Source: Arthrobacter sp. B1805 (GTDB lineage Bacteria; Actinomycetota; Actinomycetes; Actinomycetales; Micrococcaceae). From it: a DNA stretch of 64,000 nt. The notes below the pieces were generated by a model that saw nothing but the letters and a program-made list of their open reading frames with translations, was not told where the DNA came from and searched no databases. The number at the start of each line of letters is the position of its first letter. Positions within the stretch are counted from its first letter, which is position 1. Made by a program: the position numbers and the translations under genes. Positions 41,542-52,445 of the stretch are shown one piece after another. The stretch spans positions 27,693-91,692 of the forward strand of contig NZ_PJIQ01000015.1 of NCBI RefSeq assembly GCF_002929745.1. Reading direction: 5' to 3'.

Positions 41542-44500
41542 ATGGGGTTCGTCGGTTTGCTGCTGGTACTTGGTGCCGGTGGCCTGCTGGGCTGGGTGGT
41601 CAGAGGGCGCAACCTTCGTGGCCGTTTCCGATTGTGGCCCATCGAGGTCCCTTCACCGGCCGAGGTGTATGAGGAGGGCTTCCGGGCTGGACTGGCGGAA
41701 GCCGCTAGGGCGCACGAGGCACAGCCAGACACGATGATCGGCCCGCCGGACGACCGAGCACAGCAATCCTCCCGCCGTCCGGAGGCGCCCGTTGGTGCCG
41801 ACCCGCACGTCCCTGGCGCGACGACGTCCGAGGCCGTCGGCACCGGCCGGTTCGGCCATCCGGTCCTGCGCCGGGCAGACCACCTGCCGGCAGTACCCGT
41901 GGTCGAGCCGCCGACGCAGGAGGAGATCGCTGCCACCAAGGCTGCGCGCGACCTCCGGAACATCAACATCGCGTTGTACTCGGCAAGCCTCCTGCTGGTC
42001 GCAGCCGGTGGCCTGTTCATCGGCGCCGCGGTGCCCGGCTCCGCCCGCGCGGTGACGATCATCGTGGTCGTCGCCCTCTTCTATGCCGGTGGGCTGGTGC
42101 TCCATTCGCGGTTACCGAGGCTCCGGCCGGCCGCCGTTGCCTTTGCAGGCACAGGCCTCGCGCTCCTGCCGGTGGCGGGACTGTTGTTCGGGTTCCTGAG
42201 CGGACAGGGGAGCATCGCCTGGTTCGCTACGGCCATCGTCGGAACCGCAGCGTACCTGTTTGCCGCGGTACGGCTGCGGAGCAGGGTCGTCGCCTACTTC
42301 ACCCTGCCGTTCTTCCTCTCCATCGCGCTGTCGTCGGTGTCCCTCATCGGGGGCGCGCTGGTGTGGTACTTCACGTGCTCCATCGGTGTGGCCGCCGTTC
42401 TCGCCGCCCTCGTGCGCCTGGCCCCCAGGTGGTTGCCCGGAGTCATCGCGCAAGCGCTCGTGGACACGCACCGTTTGCTGACGCCGATCGCGCTCGTCGC
42501 CTCGCTGCTCCTCGGAGGGCTGCTCACCGAGGTCGACAGATCCCTGCTGTGGCTCGTCGGGACGATGTACTACGCGGCGCTTCTGGCCTTCCTGGACCTT
42601 GCGCGGGTTCAGCACTTCTACGCCCTGAGGATCGTCGGAAGTGTCGCCGTGCTACTCACTGCATCGGCCGGGGGATTGTCGCCGTGGTGGTCGCTGGCCG
42701 TGCTCGGAGGCGTGCTCGGCCTCCAGGTCGCAGGCCTCCTCACCGCTCGTGACACGATCAGCCGCCTCCTCGGCGGGATCGTCCAGCCCACCACCGCGGT
42801 CGCGTCGGTTGCATCGGTTGCATCGGTCGCATCGGTTGCGCAGGGCCGCGAACGGGCTGCGGCGCACTATCGTCTGGATCTGCTCGTGACCTTCGGAGCG
42901 ATGACGTTCGTGGCGGCGCTCGTCACCCTCGGCAGGTCCTGGTTCCGGATGTTGGTCACCGTCGACGGGCCGGACCCGGTCGTGCCGGTGCTGTTGGTCC
43001 TGCTACTGGGCATGGTGACCGCACTGCGCAACCGGGGGGCCTTCGAGCTGCTGGTCGCCCCGGGGGTCCTCCTGGGCGCGATGACGCCGTGGACCACCCC
43101 CTGGCGTCTCGAGATCGTGCTGGTCCTGGCCGCCTGCTACTTCGGGACCCGCGCCTGGGGCGCCAGGAACCCGCAACGGGAGCGCTTCGTGCTCGCTGCT
43201 CGTGGCGCCATCGTCCCGCTGATGCCGATCGCCGTGCTCGTGCACATGCCGGAGCCCGCGCTGTCGGACATGTTGACGGACGATGTGGCAGGCCTCGCGC
43301 TCGTGGCAGCCCTCGCCGGTAATCAACTCGTGGAGGTACTCCTGAACCGCGCGCAGGGACGCGTGCAGGACCGCATGGAGGAACGCATGCAGGAAGCCGG
43401 GCACCGGAACCTGCCCCCGGTAGGCGCCCTCGCAGTCGCAGTGATCTGCTCGGCGAGCGTGCTGTCTCTGCTCGCCGCCGGTGTCCTCGCGGTCGAAGCC
43501 CGAGCAGCGGCGATCGCAGCGGCAGGTCTCTGGATCGTCGTCGGCGTCGGTGCTGCGACGTCCCTGGTGCTGCATCCCGCGTTACGCGCTTCTGTTCAGG
43601 ATGCAGCCAGCGCGTCCACCCGGAAGGGGAGGCGAACGGTGCAGCACGGCCAATCCCTCCCCGGCGCCGGAAGACAGCAGCGGGCCCCGATCGCGGTACG
43701 GGCCCACCTGATCGACGCGATCGCCCCGCTGTCGATCACGGTAGCCGCGCTGGCCGGTCCTGCGGCGGGCTTCGGCGCCTTCTCCTATGAGCTGCTGCTC
43801 GCCCTTACCGTCGCCTACTGCGCGGTCATGGCACGACGATCACGCGGACTCCGCAGCAGGGGCGCCTACCTGTTGGCGGCACAACTCGCCTTCACAGCGC
43901 TGACGGCGGTCGCCTCCGCGGATCTCGAGCTGTCGGTGCATGGAGTATTCACGGTAGTAGCTGCCAGCGTGGCCCTGCAGGAGGCGGTACGAGCGCTGGT
44001 GCGCTACCGGCTGCGGGACATCGGGTTGCAAGCCTCGTCGACGTGGCTGAGTCTCGCACTGCTCGTGGCACTGCCGGTGGTCTACGCGGTCGCCGCCGAG
44101 TCCGGGCCGAGGCTCGGCGTGGTCACCGTCCACCTCCTCCTGCTCGGTGCGGTAGCCACCCTCGTGTTCGTGCTCCAGCGGAAGGACCAGGCGTCCTACC
44201 TGACTCTGTACGCGGGTGCAGCGCTCCTTGCGGTCCTGTCCGGCGTCGTGCCGACGACGCGGGCAGGCTGGTTGCCCTCACCGCCGCTCACGGAGCCGGC
44301 AGCAGCGGTGCTCGCGGCGGTGTGCGTCGTAGGTCTCGTGCTGCTGCGCATCCGATCCGCCGACGCTCGCCTGCAGTTGCCCAGCTGGGTAGGGGCAGCA
44401 TTGTTCGGTCTGGAGGGACTGGCGCTCGGCCTCGATGACGGCGTCGGATGGGACAGGGTCTTCGTGACCGCCGTGCTGGCAGGTGCCATGTTCGCACTGT

Positions 44501-45510
44501 CGCGCCGCGAAGCGGTCCCCTGGCTCGAGGCCGGGGGAGCGGTGGCGGTCATCGTCTCCGCCACGGCACTCGTGGAAGAACTCACGCGTCGTGCCGATGG
44601 CACATTCGCGGCCGGTACGACCCAACTGCTCCTGGGCGCAGTGGCGGCCGCCGCGATTCTGTACGGCGGCCGCATCGTCCTGCCCGGCGGGCACGGCGAC
44701 CACCTTCGGTACCGGATCCTCGGCACGGCAGCACTGGGCTGGACCGGCGTCGCCGCCATGGTCGCGATGGTGCCGGACGAATCCGCCGTTGCCGCGTCCG
44801 CGATCCTCGTCGCCGCGGCACTCCTGGGAGCATGGGAGGTGCCGGTCGGTGCGCGGCTCCTCTACGGTGAAGCAGCCTTCCTCGTGCCGGTTGCAGCAGC
44901 GCAGCGGGTCGCCTGGCTCTTCACGGGCGGATTGGACCTCTTCTGGGCAGCACAGTGGTGGGTTATCGCCCTGGCTCTCCTGAGTGCATACTCCTTCACG
45001 CGCGGGACCGAGCGCAGGGGGCCGATCTGGCTCGGGGCAGCGGCGGTCCTGCTCTCCGGGACGGGACTGTTGACTGTCGTCGACGGCACCACGGGAGCCC
45101 AGGTCTGGTCCCTGTGCGGCCACGTGGCCCTCCTCCTTGCAGGGGTCGCCCTCTCACGCCGGATGTTCAGCCTCTGGGGAGCGGTAGGCATCGCGCTGGC
45201 GCTGCTCTGGTTCCTGCGGGGGTTCACCTTCCTGCTCCTGACGGTTGCGGCGCTCCTCCTTCTCGCCTTCGCGGTGTGGAAGCTCAACAGCCAGACACGA
45301 GGCAGCGCGCAGGAGCCTGCCTCGGGAGGAGATGCCCCGACTGGCCCCGGGGTCGCGGCCTCGACCCGGGAACCGTCGAACCCGGAGGGAGCGGCGCAGC
45401 CATTTGCGCCTCGACCCCTGGACCGACCGACCCTGCCGGTCCACCGGTCGGGCGGTGCATCATCGCAGCCCGAGCCACCGGCGGACCATCCGCTCGTCCC
45501 GCCGTCGTAG
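41542..45510 (+). CDS. Giant polytopic membrane protein, 1,322 aa, unknown function
   Basis: After one N-terminal helix (GFVGLLLVLGAGGLLGWVV) and a soluble stretch of about 110 residues with TQEEIAATKAARDLRNINIA, the protein is a chain of roughly 30 or more hydrophobic helices to residue about 1255, ending in a Pro/Ser-rich tail of 65 residues. No catalytic motif is recognised; it resembles the large uncharacterised membrane proteins (DUF2157/SCO7613-like) of actinobacteria only in lay-out. Residues 420-433 are a VAS tandem repeat. ATG 41542 has GGGGGAG upstream. It interrupts the usual tuf-rpsJ adjacency and has its own candidate promoter and an upstream terminator. Confidence 0.8.
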   Translation: MGFVGLLLVLGAGGLLGWVVRGRNLRGRFRLWPIEVPSPAEVYEEGFRAGLAEAARAHEAQPDTMIGPPDDRAQQSSRRPEAPVGADPHVPGATTSEAVGTGRFGHPVLRRADHLPAVPVVEPPTQEEIAATKAARDLRNINIALYSASLLLVAAGGLFIGAAVPGSARAVTIIVVVALFYAGGLVLHSRLPRLRPAAVAFAGTGLALLPVAGLLFGFLSGQGSIAWFATAIVGTAAYLFAAVRLRSRVVAYFTLPFFLSIALSSVSLIGGALVWYFTCSIGVAAVLAALVRLAPRWLPGVIAQALVDTHRLLTPIALVASLLLGGLLTEVDRSLLWLVGTMYYAALLAFLDLARVQHFYALRIVGSVAVLLTASAGGLSPWWSLAVLGGVLGLQVAGLLTARDTISRLLGGIVQPTTAVASVASVASVASVAQGRERAAAHYRLDLLVTFGAMTFVAALVTLGRSWFRMLVTVDGPDPVVPVLLVLLLGMVTALRNRGAFELLVAPGVLLGAMTPWTTPWRLEIVLVLAACYFGTRAWGARNPQRERFVLAARGAIVPLMPIAVLVHMPEPALSDMLTDDVAGLALVAALAGNQLVEVLLNRAQGRVQDRMEERMQEAGHRNLPPVGALAVAVICSASVLSLLAAGVLAVEARAAAIAAAGLWIVVGVGAATSLVLHPALRASVQDAASASTRKGRRTVQHGQSLPGAGRQQRAPIAVRAHLIDAIAPLSITVAALAGPAAGFGAFSYELLLALTVAYCAVMARRSRGLRSRGAYLLAAQLAFTALTAVASADLELSVHGVFTVVAASVALQEAVRALVRYRLRDIGLQASSTWLSLALLVALPVVYAVAAESGPRLGVVTVHLLLLGAVATLVFVLQRKDQASYLTLYAGAALLAVLSGVVPTTRAGWLPSPPLTEPAAAVLAAVCVVGLVLLRIRSADARLQLPSWVGAALFGLEGLALGLDDGVGWDRVFVTAVLAGAMFALSRREAVPWLEAGGAVAVIVSATALVEELTRRADGTFAAGTTQLLLGAVAAAAILYGGRIVLPGGHGDHLRYRILGTAALGWTGVAAMVAMVPDESAVAASAILVAAALLGAWEVPVGARLLYGEAAFLVPVAAAQRVAWLFTGGLDLFWAAQWWVIALALLSAYSFTRGTERRGPIWLGAAAVLLSGTGLLTVVDGTTGAQVWSLCGHVALLLAGVALSRRMFSLWGAVGIALALLWFLRGFTFLLLTVAALLLLAFAVWKLNSQTRGSAQEPASGGDAPTGPGVAASTREPSNPEGAAQPFAPRPLDRPTLPVHRSGGASSQPEPPADHPLVPPS
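42799..42840 (+). repeat. Nine-base tandem repeat inside the giant membrane protein gene
   Basis: Four full copies and part of a fifth of GTYGCATCG (Y = C or T) encode VASVASVASVASVA, in a loop after residue 419. Because the unit is nine bases, copy-number change keeps the frame. Confidence 0.85.
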
Positions 45511-45959
45511 GACCCGAGGGGCGCCATCACTGAAGTCTTGGGAGAAGAACGGGCTCAGGGGCAGCGGCTTCACCCGGGCGTCGCGCAGATCACCCGACGC
45601 TAGGGCAGCCCGGTTCGCAATCGTCCGCGCGATCTGCGACACTAGATAAGTTGTTCAAGTGCTAACGCGCGCGGTTTGAGACCTCATCCCGGTCAGGATA
45701 ATGCCTGATGCAGGGATCGAGTCCACCGGAGCGTGCGGCCCAAATATAATCCACCCCGTTCGGCCCGCTCGAAATCAGCGGACCGTGTGTGTCCAGAGAG
45801 TGCGACACGCCCGAGCGCGGGGGTGGGAGCCCTAGCAGGGTGAGGAACCCGGATTCATCCGGATTCAGTCTGCGGGGGAGCGTCGTACAACGGGCGCAGG
45901 AAATGTACGTACGTACCGGAACTGCCCAGGCAGTTATGTAGAGAGAGAGTCGAGACGCC
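45511..45959 (+). other. Long rpsJ upstream region / S10 leader
   Basis: No coding frame is convincing in these 449 bp. TAGATA (45643-45648) is a possible -10, which would give a leader of about 300 nt. Visible structure: the direct repeat CCGGATTCA at 45849-45857 and 45859-45867, and the 12-bp palindrome GTACGTACGTAC at 45905-45916. In E. coli the S10 leader mediates L4 control; a similar role is possible but no match was established. Confidence 0.5.
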
Positions 45960-46268
45960 ATGGCGGGACAAAAAATCCGCATCCGGCTGAAGTCATATGA
46001 CCACGAGGTCATTGATGTTTCAGCACGGAAGATCGTTGAGACGGTGACGCGCGCAGGCGCAACGGTCGTGGGCCCTGTGCCCCTTCCCACGGAGAAGAAC
46101 GTGTTCGTTGTTATCCGGTCCCCGCACAAGTACAAGGACAGCCGTGAGCACTTTGAAATGCGTACTCACAAGCGTCTGATCGACATCATTGATCCCACGC
46201 CCAAGGCCGTCGATTCGCTGATGCGTCTCGATCTGCCTGCGGACGTGAACATCGAAATCAAGCTGTAA
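45960..46268 (+). CDS. rpsJ: 30S ribosomal protein S10
   Basis: A 102-residue S10 (NusE) with [20 protein letters not shown] and the C-terminal loop [20 protein letters not shown]. Besides the 30S head it binds NusB and NusG in antitermination. ATG 45960 follows a GA-rich tract (GAGAGAGAG). It heads the block rpsJ-rplC-rplD-rplW-rplB-rpsS-rplV-rpsC-rplP-rpmC-rpsQ, all closely spaced. Confidence 0.98.
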   Translation: MAGQKIRIRLKSYDHEVIDVSARKIVETVTRAGATVVGPVPLPTEKNVFVVIRSPHKYKDSREHFEMRTHKRLIDIIDPTPKAVDSLMRLDLPADVNIEIKL

Positions 46269-46284
46269 GGGAGAGCGGATACAC

Positions 46285-46941
46285 ATGTCTACTTCACTTA
46301 CGCGCCAGGTCAAGGGCCTGCTGGGCATCAAGCTCGGCATGACCCAGGTCTGGGATGAGAACAACATCCTCGTCCCCGTCACCGTCGTCCAGGCGGACTC
46401 GAACGTCATCACCCAGCTCCTCAGCGAGGGCAACGACGGCTACAGCGCCGTCCAGATCGGCTTCGGCCAGATCGACCCCCGCAAGGTCACCAAGCCGCTC
46501 GCAGGCCACTTCGAGAAGGCAGGCGTCACGCCCCGCCGTCACGTCGTCGAACTGCGTACGTCCGACGCCGACTCCTACTCGCTCGGCCAGGAACTCTCCG
46601 TCGAGATGTTCGAGGCCGGCCAGACGGTCGACGTCATCGGCACCACCAAGGGCAAGGGCTTCGCCGGTGTCATGAAGCGCCACGGTTTCCACGGTGTTGG
46701 AGCCTCGCATGGTGCTCACAAGAACCACCGCAAGCCCGGTTCCATCGGTGGAGCATCCACCCCCAGCCGCGTCTTCCGTGGAATGAAAATGGCAGGCCGC
46801 ATGGGCGCCGTTCGTCAGACCACGCTGAACCTCAAGGTTCACGCTGTCGACGCAGAGAAGTCGCTGCTGCTGATCAAGGGTGCCGTCCCCGGCGCCCGCG
46901 GCCAGGTCGTCCTCGTACGCACCGCCGTGAAGGGAGCATAG
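46285..46941 (+). CDS. rplC: 50S ribosomal protein L3
   Basis: The 218-residue protein starts with [13 protein letters not shown], the L3 signature, and contains the long loop [20 protein letters not shown] that reaches the peptidyl transferase centre. It is one of the first proteins in 50S assembly. Starts 16 bp after rpsJ and ends 4 bp before rplD. Confidence 0.98.
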   Translation: MSTSLTRQVKGLLGIKLGMTQVWDENNILVPVTVVQADSNVITQLLSEGNDGYSAVQIGFGQIDPRKVTKPLAGHFEKAGVTPRRHVVELRTSDADSYSLGQELSVEMFEAGQTVDVIGTTKGKGFAGVMKRHGFHGVGASHGAHKNHRKPGSIGGASTPSRVFRGMKMAGRMGAVRQTTLNLKVHAVDAEKSLLLIKGAVPGARGQVVLVRTAVKGA

Positions 46942-46945
46942 CCAC

Positions 46946-47569
46946 ATGGCTGCCAACACTGTAAAGGTCGATCTCCCCGCGGAGATCTTCGACGCACAGA
47001 CCAACGTGCCGCTGCTGCACCAGGTCGTCGTCGCCCAGCTTGCCGCTGCCCGCCAGGGTACGCACAAGACCAAGACCCGCGCCGAGGTCAGTGGCGCCGG
47101 CCGCAAGCCGTTCAAGCAGAAGGGAACCGGCCGTGCCCGCCAGGGTTCGATCCGTGCACCTCACATGACCGGTGGCGGTATCGTCCACGGACCCACCCCC
47201 CGCGACTACAGCCAGCGCACCCCCAAGAAGATGATCGCTGCCGCCCTGCGCGGAGCGCTCTCGGACCGGGCACGCAACGGCCGTATCCACGTCCTCGAGT
47301 CCCTGGTCACCGGTGACAAGCCGTCGACCAAGGGTGCCATCGAGACCCTGCGCGCGATTTCCGAGCGGCCCCGCCTGCTTGTCGTCATCGAGCGTGCCAA
47401 CGACGTCGCAGCACTGTCCGTGCGCAACGTTCCCGAGGTACACGTCCTCTACGTAGACCAGCTCAACACGTACGACGTGCTGGTTTCCGACGACGTGATC
47501 TTCACCAAGGCCGCCTACGACCAGTTCGTCGGTGCGTCTGATGTCATCACCGAGGAGGATGCCAAGTGA
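46946..47569 (+). CDS. rplD: 50S ribosomal protein L4
   Basis: A 207-residue L4 with the exit-tunnel loop [20 protein letters not shown] and [13 protein letters not shown]. In E. coli L4 also regulates the S10 operon; the long leader before rpsJ leaves room for that here. Its stop overlaps the rplW start (GTGA). Confidence 0.98.
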   Translation: MAANTVKVDLPAEIFDAQTNVPLLHQVVVAQLAAARQGTHKTKTRAEVSGAGRKPFKQKGTGRARQGSIRAPHMTGGGIVHGPTPRDYSQRTPKKMIAAALRGALSDRARNGRIHVLESLVTGDKPSTKGAIETLRAISERPRLLVVIERANDVAALSVRNVPEVHVLYVDQLNTYDVLVSDDVIFTKAAYDQFVGASDVITEEDAK

Positions 47570-47871
47570 GCGGCACCATCGCAAAGGATCCGCGCGACGT
47601 CGTCATTGCACCCGTCGTCTCGGAGAAGAGCTACGGCCTGATCGACGAAGGCAAGTACACCTTCCTGGTCGACCCTCGCTCGAACAAGGAAGAAATCAAG
47701 CTGGCGGTCGAGAAGATCTTCTCCGTGAAGGTCGAATCGATCAACACCATCAACCGGGTTGGCAAGCGCAAGCGCACCAAGTTCGGCTGGGGCCAGCGCA
47801 AGGGCACCAAGCGTGCCATCGTGTCCCTCAAAGAGGGCTCGATCGACATCTTCGGCGGTCCGCTCTCCTAG
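47566..47871 (+). CDS. rplW: 50S ribosomal protein L23
   Basis: A 101-residue L23 with [20 protein letters not shown] and [20 protein letters not shown]. It lies at the tunnel exit and docks trigger factor and SRP. The GTG start overlaps the rplD stop by four bases. Confidence 0.97.
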   Translation: MSGTIAKDPRDVVIAPVVSEKSYGLIDEGKYTFLVDPRSNKEEIKLAVEKIFSVKVESINTINRVGKRKRTKFGWGQRKGTKRAIVSLKEGSIDIFGGPLS

Positions 47872-47902
47872 AGCGGAGACCACTTTAACGAGGAATTGAG
47901 TT

Positions 47903-48742
<840 letters not shown>

Positions 48743-48754
48743 GAGCCTGGAGAC

Positions 48755-49036
48755 ATGCCACGCAGCCTGAAGAAAGGCCCCTTCGTCGATCAGCACCTTT
48801 ACGTAAAGGTCGCTCGCGAGAACGAATCGGGCACGAAGAACGTCATCAAGACGTGGTCCCGCCGCTCCATGATCGTCCCCGACATGCTCGGGCACACGAT
48901 CGCGGTGCACGACGGACGCAAGCACATCCCGGTGTTTGTCACCGAGTCGATGGTCGGGCACAAGCTCGGCGAATTCGCTCCCACGCGGACTTTCCGCGGC
49001 CATGTTAAGGACGACCGCAAGGGCAAGCGCCGCTAG
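48755..49036 (+). CDS. rpsS: 30S ribosomal protein S19
   Basis: A 93-residue S19 starting [19 protein letters not shown] and ending [14 protein letters not shown]. It sits in the 30S head with S13 and contacts the A-site region. Twelve bases after rplB. Confidence 0.98.
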   Translation: MPRSLKKGPFVDQHLYVKVARENESGTKNVIKTWSRRSMIVPDMLGHTIAVHDGRKHIPVFVTESMVGHKLGEFAPTRTFRGHVKDDRKGKRR

Positions 49037-49073
49037 GCGCTGCTCTTACGGCTAAGACGAGAGAAGGAAAGCA

Positions 49074-49439
49074 ATGGAAGCCAAGGCTATTGCGCGTCAT
49101 ATCCGCGTAACGCCTATGAAGGCCCGGCGCGTCGTCAACCTTGTTCGTGGTAAGCAGGCGAATGAGGCTCTGGCTATTCTGAAGTTTGCCCCACAGGTTG
49201 CTTCGGAGCCGGTTTTCAAGGTGGTCCAGTCGGCAGTCGCCAACGCCCGCGTTCTCGCGGACCGCGACGGCGTTGCCTTCGACGAGGACAACCTCATCAT
49301 CAGCGAAGCATTTGTTGATGAAGGCCCCACGATGAAGCGGTTCCGTCCGCGAGCCCAGGGCCGCGCGTTCCGCATCAACAAGCGGACCAGCCACATCACG
49401 GTTGTCGTCGCTACCCCTGAGAAAGTGGAGGTCCGCTAA
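49074..49439 (+). CDS. rplV: 50S ribosomal protein L22
   Basis: A 121-residue L22 with [20 protein letters not shown] and the tunnel loop [20 protein letters not shown], the site of macrolide-resistance mutations, which appears unmodified. AGAAGGAAAGCA precedes ATG 49074. rpsC follows with no gap (TAA then GTG). Confidence 0.98.
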   Translation: MEAKAIARHIRVTPMKARRVVNLVRGKQANEALAILKFAPQVASEPVFKVVQSAVANARVLADRDGVAFDEDNLIISEAFVDEGPTMKRFRPRAQGRAFRINKRTSHITVVVATPEKVEVR

Positions 49440-50285
49440 GTGGGACAGAAAGTAAACCCGCACGGGTTCCGACTCGGCATCACCACCGACCACAGGTCAC
49501 ACTGGTTCGCCGACAGCAACAAGCCGGGCCAGCGCTACCGTGACTTCGTCCGCGAAGACATCAAGATCCGCCAGCTCATGTCGACCGGCATGGACCGGGC
49601 CGGCATCGCGAAGGTCGAGATCGAGCGCACCCGCGACCGTGTCCGCGTGGACATCCACACGGCACGTCCCGGCATCGTCATCGGCCGCCGCGGAGCAGAG
49701 GCAGACCGCATCCGCGGCGAGCTCGAGAAGCTCACCGGCAAGCAGGTCCAGCTGAACATCCTCGAGGTCAAGAACCCCGAGATCGAAGCACAGCTTGTGG
49801 CGCAGGGCATCGCCGAGCAGCTTTCCTCCCGCGTGGCCTTCCGCCGCGCGATGAAGAAGGCCATGCAGTCCGCACAGCGTGCCGGCGCCAAGGGCATCCG
49901 TGTCCAGTGCTCCGGTCGCCTGGGTGGCGCCGAAATGAGCCGTTCGGAGTTCTACCGCGAGGGACGCGTTCCCCTGCACACGCTCCGCGCCAACATCGAC
50001 TACGGCTTCTTCGAAGCGAAGACCACCTTCGGCCGCATCGGCGTGAAGGTCTGGATCTACAAGGGTGACGTCACGGCGAAGGAACTCGCAGCGCAGGCTG
50101 CGGCAGCCCCCTCCCGTGGCCGCGGTGGAGACCGTCCGGGCCGTGGCCCTGCCGGCGCCGACCGTGGTGGCGACCGCGGCGGAGACCGTCGTCGTCGTGC
50201 TCCCGAGCGCTCCGAGGGCCAGGGTGCGTCAGCTCCCGCCGAGACCGCCGCAGCACCCGCTGCGACTGAAGGAGGACAGGCTTAA
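49440..50285 (+). CDS. rpsC: 30S ribosomal protein S3 with RG-rich C-terminal tail
   Basis: The first 210 residues are a normal S3: [20 protein letters not shown], a KH domain with [20 protein letters not shown], and the C-terminal half with [20 protein letters not shown]. Then comes a tail of about 65 residues rich in Arg and Gly ([20 protein letters not shown]) and finally Ala/Glu/Pro. E. coli S3 has 233 residues, here 281. S3 helps form the mRNA entry pore; the disordered tail could reach incoming mRNA. GTG start directly after rplV. Confidence 0.97.
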   Translation: MGQKVNPHGFRLGITTDHRSHWFADSNKPGQRYRDFVREDIKIRQLMSTGMDRAGIAKVEIERTRDRVRVDIHTARPGIVIGRRGAEADRIRGELEKLTGKQVQLNILEVKNPEIEAQLVAQGIAEQLSSRVAFRRAMKKAMQSAQRAGAKGIRVQCSGRLGGAEMSRSEFYREGRVPLHTLRANIDYGFFEAKTTFGRIGVKVWIYKGDVTAKELAAQAAAAPSRGRGGDRPGRGPAGADRGGDRGGDRRRRAPERSEGQGASAPAETAAAPAATEGGQA

Positions 50286-50702
50286 ATGCTTATCCCACGC
50301 CGCGTCAAGTTCCGTAAGCAGCACCACCCGGGTCGTTCCGGCGCTGCAACCGGCGGTACCGAGGTCAGCTTTGGCGAGTGGGGTATCCAGGCTCTGAGCC
50401 CGGCATACGTCACCAACCGCCAGATCGAGTCCGCTCGTATCGCCATGACCCGCCACATCAAGCGTGGCGGCAAGGTCTGGATCAACATCTATCCGGACCG
50501 TCCGTTGACCAAGAAGCCTGCCGAGACCCGCATGGGTTCCGGTAAGGGTTCGCCCGAGTGGTGGGTGGCCAACGTCAAGCCCGGACGTGTTCTCTTCGAA
50601 CTGTCCGGTGTAACCGAAGAGGTAGCCCGCGAAGCCCTGCGCCTCGCGATCCACAAGCTGCCGTTGAAGGCACGCATCGTGCGTCGTGAGGGTGGTGAAT
50701 AG
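50286..50702 (+). CDS. rplP: 50S ribosomal protein L16
   Basis: A 138-residue L16 with [20 protein letters not shown] and [20 protein letters not shown], the arginine hydroxylation region. It organises the A-site tRNA path. It begins directly after the rpsC stop (TAA then ATG). Confidence 0.98.
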   Translation: MLIPRRVKFRKQHHPGRSGAATGGTEVSFGEWGIQALSPAYVTNRQIESARIAMTRHIKRGGKVWINIYPDRPLTKKPAETRMGSGKGSPEWWVANVKPGRVLFELSGVTEEVAREALRLAIHKLPLKARIVRREGGE

Positions 50703-50704
50703 TT

Positions 50705-51046
50705 ATGGCTCTGGGTTCAAAGGAACTGGCAACAGACCAGCTGGACGGCTTCGATAAGGACCGCCTGGTGGAAGAACTGCGCAAGGCCAAGGAGGAGCTG
50801 TTCAACCTCCGTTTCCAGTCGGCCACCGGCCAGCTCGAAAGCCACGGTCGCCTTCGTTCGGTGAAGCGCGACATCGCACGCATCTACACGGTGTTGCGTG
50901 AGCGTGAACTGGGTATCCGCCCCGAGGTCGTCGCTCCCGTCGAGGAAGCGAAGCCCGAGAAGGCGGAGAAGCCCAAGAAAGCCAAGAAGGCCTCCAAGGA
51001 CGAACCGTCCGTGGACACCGAGGCTTCTGAGGAGGACGCCAAATGA
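50705..51046 (+). CDS. rpmC: 50S ribosomal protein L29 with extended C-terminus
   Basis: Residues 1-75 are a normal L29 helical hairpin ([40 protein letters not shown]). The remaining 38 residues are a Lys/Glu/Asp-rich tail, making 113 residues against about 65 in E. coli. L29 lies at the tunnel exit beside L23. Its stop overlaps the rpsQ start (ATGA). Confidence 0.95.
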   Translation: MALGSKELATDQLDGFDKDRLVEELRKAKEELFNLRFQSATGQLESHGRLRSVKRDIARIYTVLRERELGIRPEVVAPVEEAKPEKAEKPKKAKKASKDEPSVDTEASEEDAK

Positions 51047-51354
51047 GTGAGCAGCAGAGCGAAACGACCGTAGGAACCGAGAAGGCCGTCCACGACGCCA
51101 ACTCGCGCGGCTACCGCAAGGTACGCCGTGGCTACGTCGTCTCCGACAAGATGGAGAAGACCATCGTGGTCGAGGTCGAGGACCGCGTGAAGCACGGCCT
51201 GTACGGCAAGGTGCTTCGCCGCAGTTCCAAGGTCAAGGCGCACGACGAGCAGAACACCGCCGGCATCGGCGACATGGTCCTGATCAGCGAAACCCGCCCG
51301 CTGTCCGCTACCAAGCGGTGGCGCCTGGTGGAGATCATCGAGAAGGCCAAGTAG
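51043..51354 (+). CDS. rpsQ: 30S ribosomal protein S17
   Basis: A 103-residue S17 with [20 protein letters not shown] and [20 protein letters not shown]; a 20-residue N-terminal extension precedes the core. It binds 16S rRNA helices 7 and 11. It ends the S10 block; a strong terminator follows 39 bp later, so rplN is not simply cotranscribed. Confidence 0.97.
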   Translation: MSEQQSETTVGTEKAVHDANSRGYRKVRRGYVVSDKMEKTIVVEVEDRVKHGLYGKVLRRSSKVKAHDEQNTAGIGDMVLISETRPLSATKRWRLVEIIEKAK

Positions 51355-51393
51355 CACCAAAGCAGTACCCGGGCCGGTTCGGCCGGTTCCACT

Positions 51394-51433
51394 GAAGAAG
51401 CCCCGGACGCGATTTCGCGTCCGGGGCTTCTTC
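51394..51433 (+). terminator. Strong intrinsic terminator between rpsQ and rplN
   Basis: GAAGAAGCCCCGGACGCG and its complete complement form an 18-bp perfect stem with loop ATTT, then GCGATAC. It splits the S10 and spc blocks. Confidence 0.93.
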
Positions 51434-51698
51434 GCGATACTATAAGAATCTTGTCTGTCTGGTGGGCTGGCGCATGCCCTCAGGAAGTTTGCTTCCAGGG
51501 TCGCCCTCACGGGGTTTCCTGCACACCGGGCACATAGGCAAAAGCCCGATAATCTTGTTCATCACAATCCACTGTGCAGAGATCCACGCACAGCTGCGCG
51601 CCCAGGCGTGCGGGTGGTGAGTACCAGTATTACGGGGCCCACCCATATCCGTTCCGCAAGGCTCGATGAGAGAACCAGCGCGACGACAGGAGTAATCA
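51434..51698 (+). other. rplN upstream region, probable spc promoter and leader
   Basis: About 265 bp with no gene. Possible -10 elements are TATAAG close after the terminator (about 51441) and TAATCT at 51550-51555; neither has a good -35. The presence of a terminator directly upstream means that a promoter must lie in this stretch. Confidence 0.5.
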
Positions 51699-52067
51699 GT
51701 GATTCAGCAGGAGTCGCGGCTAAAGGTCGCCGACAACACGGGGGCCAAGGAAATCTTGACCATCCGCGTTCTCGGAGGATCCGGGCGCCGCTACGCAGGC
51801 ATCGGCGACGTCATCGTCGCCACCGTGAAGGACGCGATCCCGGGCGGCAACGTCAAGAAGGGTGACGTCGTCAAGGCGGTCATCGTCCGCACCAAGAAGG
51901 AACGCCGCCGTGCGGATGGTTCCTACATCAAGTTTGATGAGAACGCAGCAGTGATTCTGAAGAACGACGGCGACCCCCGCGGTACCCGCATCTTCGGCCC
52001 TGTCGGTCGCGAGCTCCGCGACAAGCGTTTCATGAAGATCATCTCGCTGGCGCCGGAGGTGCTGTAG
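51699..52067 (+). CDS. rplN: 50S ribosomal protein L14
   Basis: A 122-residue L14 starting [20 protein letters not shown], with [19 protein letters not shown]. It sits at the subunit interface and binds silencing factor RsfS. GTG 51699 has ACAGGAG upstream. First gene of the spc block. Confidence 0.98.
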   Translation: MIQQESRLKVADNTGAKEILTIRVLGGSGRRYAGIGDVIVATVKDAIPGGNVKKGDVVKAVIVRTKKERRRADGSYIKFDENAAVILKNDGDPRGTRIFGPVGRELRDKRFMKIISLAPEVL

Positions 52068-52070
52068 TCC

Positions 52071-52445
52071 ATGGCACAGAAGACAAAGCTCAAGATCAAG
52101 AAGGGTGACCTCGTCCAGGTCATCACCGGAGCCAAGCAGGAACGCGGCGGAGACCGCGGCAAGCAGGGCAAGGTACTGAAGGTGTTCCCCGAGACCAACC
52201 GCGTCCTCGTGGAAGGCATCAACCGGATCACGAAGCACACCAAGGTCGGGCAGTCGCAGCGCGGCACCAAGACCGGTGGCATCGAGGTCCTCGAGGCCCC
52301 CGTGCACATCAGCAACGTCGCGGTCGTCGATCCCGAGACCAAGAAGCCGACCCGCGTCGGATACCGCACCGAGACCGTCGAACGCGACGGCCGCGAGCGC
52401 GTTGTCCGCATCCGCGTGGCCAAGTCATCAGGGAAGGATCTGTAA
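52071..52445 (+). CDS. rplX: 50S ribosomal protein L24
   Basis: A 124-residue L24 with a KOW motif ([40 protein letters not shown]) and [20 protein letters not shown]. It initiates 50S assembly. Its stop overlaps the rplE start (TAATG). Confidence 0.98.
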   Translation: MAQKTKLKIKKGDLVQVITGAKQERGGDRGKQGKVLKVFPETNRVLVEGINRITKHTKVGQSQRGTKTGGIEVLEAPVHISNVAVVDPETKKPTRVGYRTETVERDGRERVVRIRVAKSSGKDL

